64,000 bases of DNA from Salibacteraceae bacterium (GTDB lineage: Bacteria; Bacteroidota; Bacteroidia; Flavobacteriales_G; Salibacteraceae), in assembly GCA_018401875.1 (NCBI GenBank), contig JAGYJZ010000012.1:27784-91783 (forward strand). Direction: 5' to 3'. Made by a program: the position numbers and the translations under genes. Under the pieces are notes generated by a model. The model had not been told where the DNA came from. It ran no database searches and saw only the letters and a list, made by a program, of their open reading frames with translations. Positions within the stretch are counted from its first letter, which is position 1. Each line of letters begins with the position of its first letter. This document shows positions 63,255-64,000 of this stretch, piece by piece.

Positions 63255-63710
63255 ATGGAAAGTATAGACGAAATTATGAGACCGACAAAGGAAGAGCAGA
63301 AAGCTGCAATGGAATCCTATGCTGCTCTAGCATCAACTCTAGAACAGATTCACTCTGATTATCCTGAAATAGAAATTGAAGAAACGAATGAGAGGATCAA
63401 AATCCCTCTAAATGCCCTCAAGCTTCTTGCTAAAATTCTTAAGGAGACTAGTCAAGGAAAGCCAATTTCAATTGTTCCAATTGCAACTGAGATTACAACT
63501 CAAGCAGCGGCAGAATTAATTGGCTGCTCAAGACCCCACTTGATAAAACTTTTGGAAAAAGGAGAAATTAAGTTTACCAAAATAGGCAAGCATAGGAGAA
63601 TTAAGTACCAAGATGTTCTCGAATACAAAAAGAAAATCAAGTCAGAACAAAGGAAGCTCTTAATAGAAATAATGAAGTCTGACGAAGAATCCGGTTTATA
63701 TGATTCATAG
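63255..63710 (+). CDS. Excisionase-type HTH protein, probable antitoxin
   Basis: A 151-residue DNA-binding protein. The N-terminal half is acidic and helical. A MerR/excisionase-type HTH (HTH_17) occupies about residues 80-125: TTQAAAELIGCSRPHLIKLL, then GEIKFTKIGKHRRIKYQDV. A charged C-terminal helix follows, suited to wrapping the toxin. It overlaps the PIN-domain gene by 11 bases, the usual antitoxin-first order, and lies just behind a cluster of palindromes it probably binds. Its A/T-rich codon use differs from the preceding thiolase gene and hints at recent gain. Confidence 0.85.
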   Translation: MESIDEIMRPTKEEQKAAMESYAALASTLEQIHSDYPEIEIEETNERIKIPLNALKLLAKILKETSQGKPISIVPIATEITTQAAAELIGCSRPHLIKLLEKGEIKFTKIGKHRRIKYQDVLEYKKKIKSEQRKLLIEIMKSDEESGLYDS

Positions 63711-64000
63711 TTTAAGATTTACCTGTGTACTCGACACTAATGTCATATATCCAATTGACATAAGGGATTTGCTCTTCTGGTTCGCTTCATATGACCTTTT
63801 TACACCCAAATGGAGCAAACACATTTTCTCAGAATGGGAAAATGTTATGAAAAGGAAAGAAATACCAGACGAAGAAATCAAAAAGAGAATTTCTAACGCT
63901 CAAAGAGCATTTCCTGATGCGTTAGTTGAAAACTATGAAACATTGGTTGACTCGCTTACATTACCTGATGAAAAAGATAGACATGTTCTTGCAGCTGCAA
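63700..64000 (+). CDS. PIN-domain ribonuclease toxin, partial (cut by window end)
   Basis: The first 100 residues are visible, from ATG 63700; the gene runs off the window. PIN-type acidic residues are present: Asp12 in CVLDTNVIYP, Glu45/Glu47 in HIFSEWENV, and the LPDEKDRHVLAAA motif (Asp90, Asp93). These belong to the PIN_3-like group of VapC-type RNases, which cleave tRNA or other RNA and are held inactive by the cognate antitoxin. The remaining C-terminal part cannot be judged. Confidence 0.85.
   Translation, partial: MIHSLRFTCVLDTNVIYPIDIRDLLFWFASYDLFTPKWSKHIFSEWENVMKRKEIPDEEIKKRISNAQRAFPDALVENYETLVDSLTLPDEKDRHVLAAA

Noticed and set aside
1..64000. CRISPR arrays, insertion sequences and tRNA genes
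   Set aside because: No regular direct repeats with spacers, no transposase-like frames and no tRNA-like cloverleaf were seen when reading both strands; a dedicated scan (tRNAscan-SE, CRISPR finder) was not possible here.

Overview
The window looks like a chromosome segment of a Bacteroidota bacterium, most likely a Flavobacteriales-type marine or freshwater organism. The evidence is type IX secretion (T9SS) C-terminal sorting domains at 1545-2351 and 13032-16904, a gliding-motility-type C-terminal domain, SusC-like TonB receptors with a carboxypeptidase-regulatory front domain, and promoter elements of the Bacteroidota TTTG-N19-TAnnTTTG kind. The species cannot be named from this sequence alone. 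No tRNA, 5S/16S/23S rRNA, insertion sequence or CRISPR array was found. One structural RNA, RNase P RNA, is clear.

Layout. 1-6.3 kb: secreted M28 peptidase, T9SS cargo protein, a TonB receptor facing away from a DtxR/MntR-type regulator and a ZIP metal transporter, with a perfect 16-bp palindrome between the divergent genes. 6.3-13 kb: lipoprotein MsrB, a dapA operon, ferredoxin, truncated haemoglobin, a sensor-like gene broken by one in-frame TAG, and ychF. 13-22 kb: a giant modular T9SS surface protein, then a split transketolase whose two subunit genes flank a secreted VWA protein, then a class III aminotransferase. 22-31 kb: SRAP-family peptidase, a 44-residue small protein with its own terminator, an AlkD-like protein, a 1022-residue ABCG-like transporter, HPF, FabI and RecN.

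31-38.3 kb: an apparent six-gene operon on the minus strand. It opens with sucC behind an excellent promoter match. Three cell-envelope genes follow (PEGA-trypsin protease, propeller-like lipoprotein, predicted outer-membrane barrel), then a biotin carboxylase and a DUF4294 protein. This envelope trio between two central-metabolism genes is the best candidate for an undescribed system here. 38.3-47.9 kb: M48 lipoprotein protease, lipoprotein MsrA, PhoD-like phosphatase, hydrolases, TsaC/Sua5 family protein, S9 peptidase and lipid kinase.

48-64 kb: a cytochrome c-FTR1 iron permease fusion with a His/Glu-rich membrane partner, ClpB, a BtuB-like TonB receptor, tryptophan 2,3-dioxygenase, a DUF819 protein, a J-domain membrane protein, an Smr protein whose stop codon overlaps the predicted 5' end of rnpB, a PgpH-like HD phosphohydrolase and a thiolase. 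A HTH/PIN toxin-antitoxin pair with nested operator palindromes is cut by the window edge. Metal handling is a theme: the MntR-like regulator, ZIP transporter, TonB receptor with a plug Cys pair, and FTR1 unit may share an operator motif.
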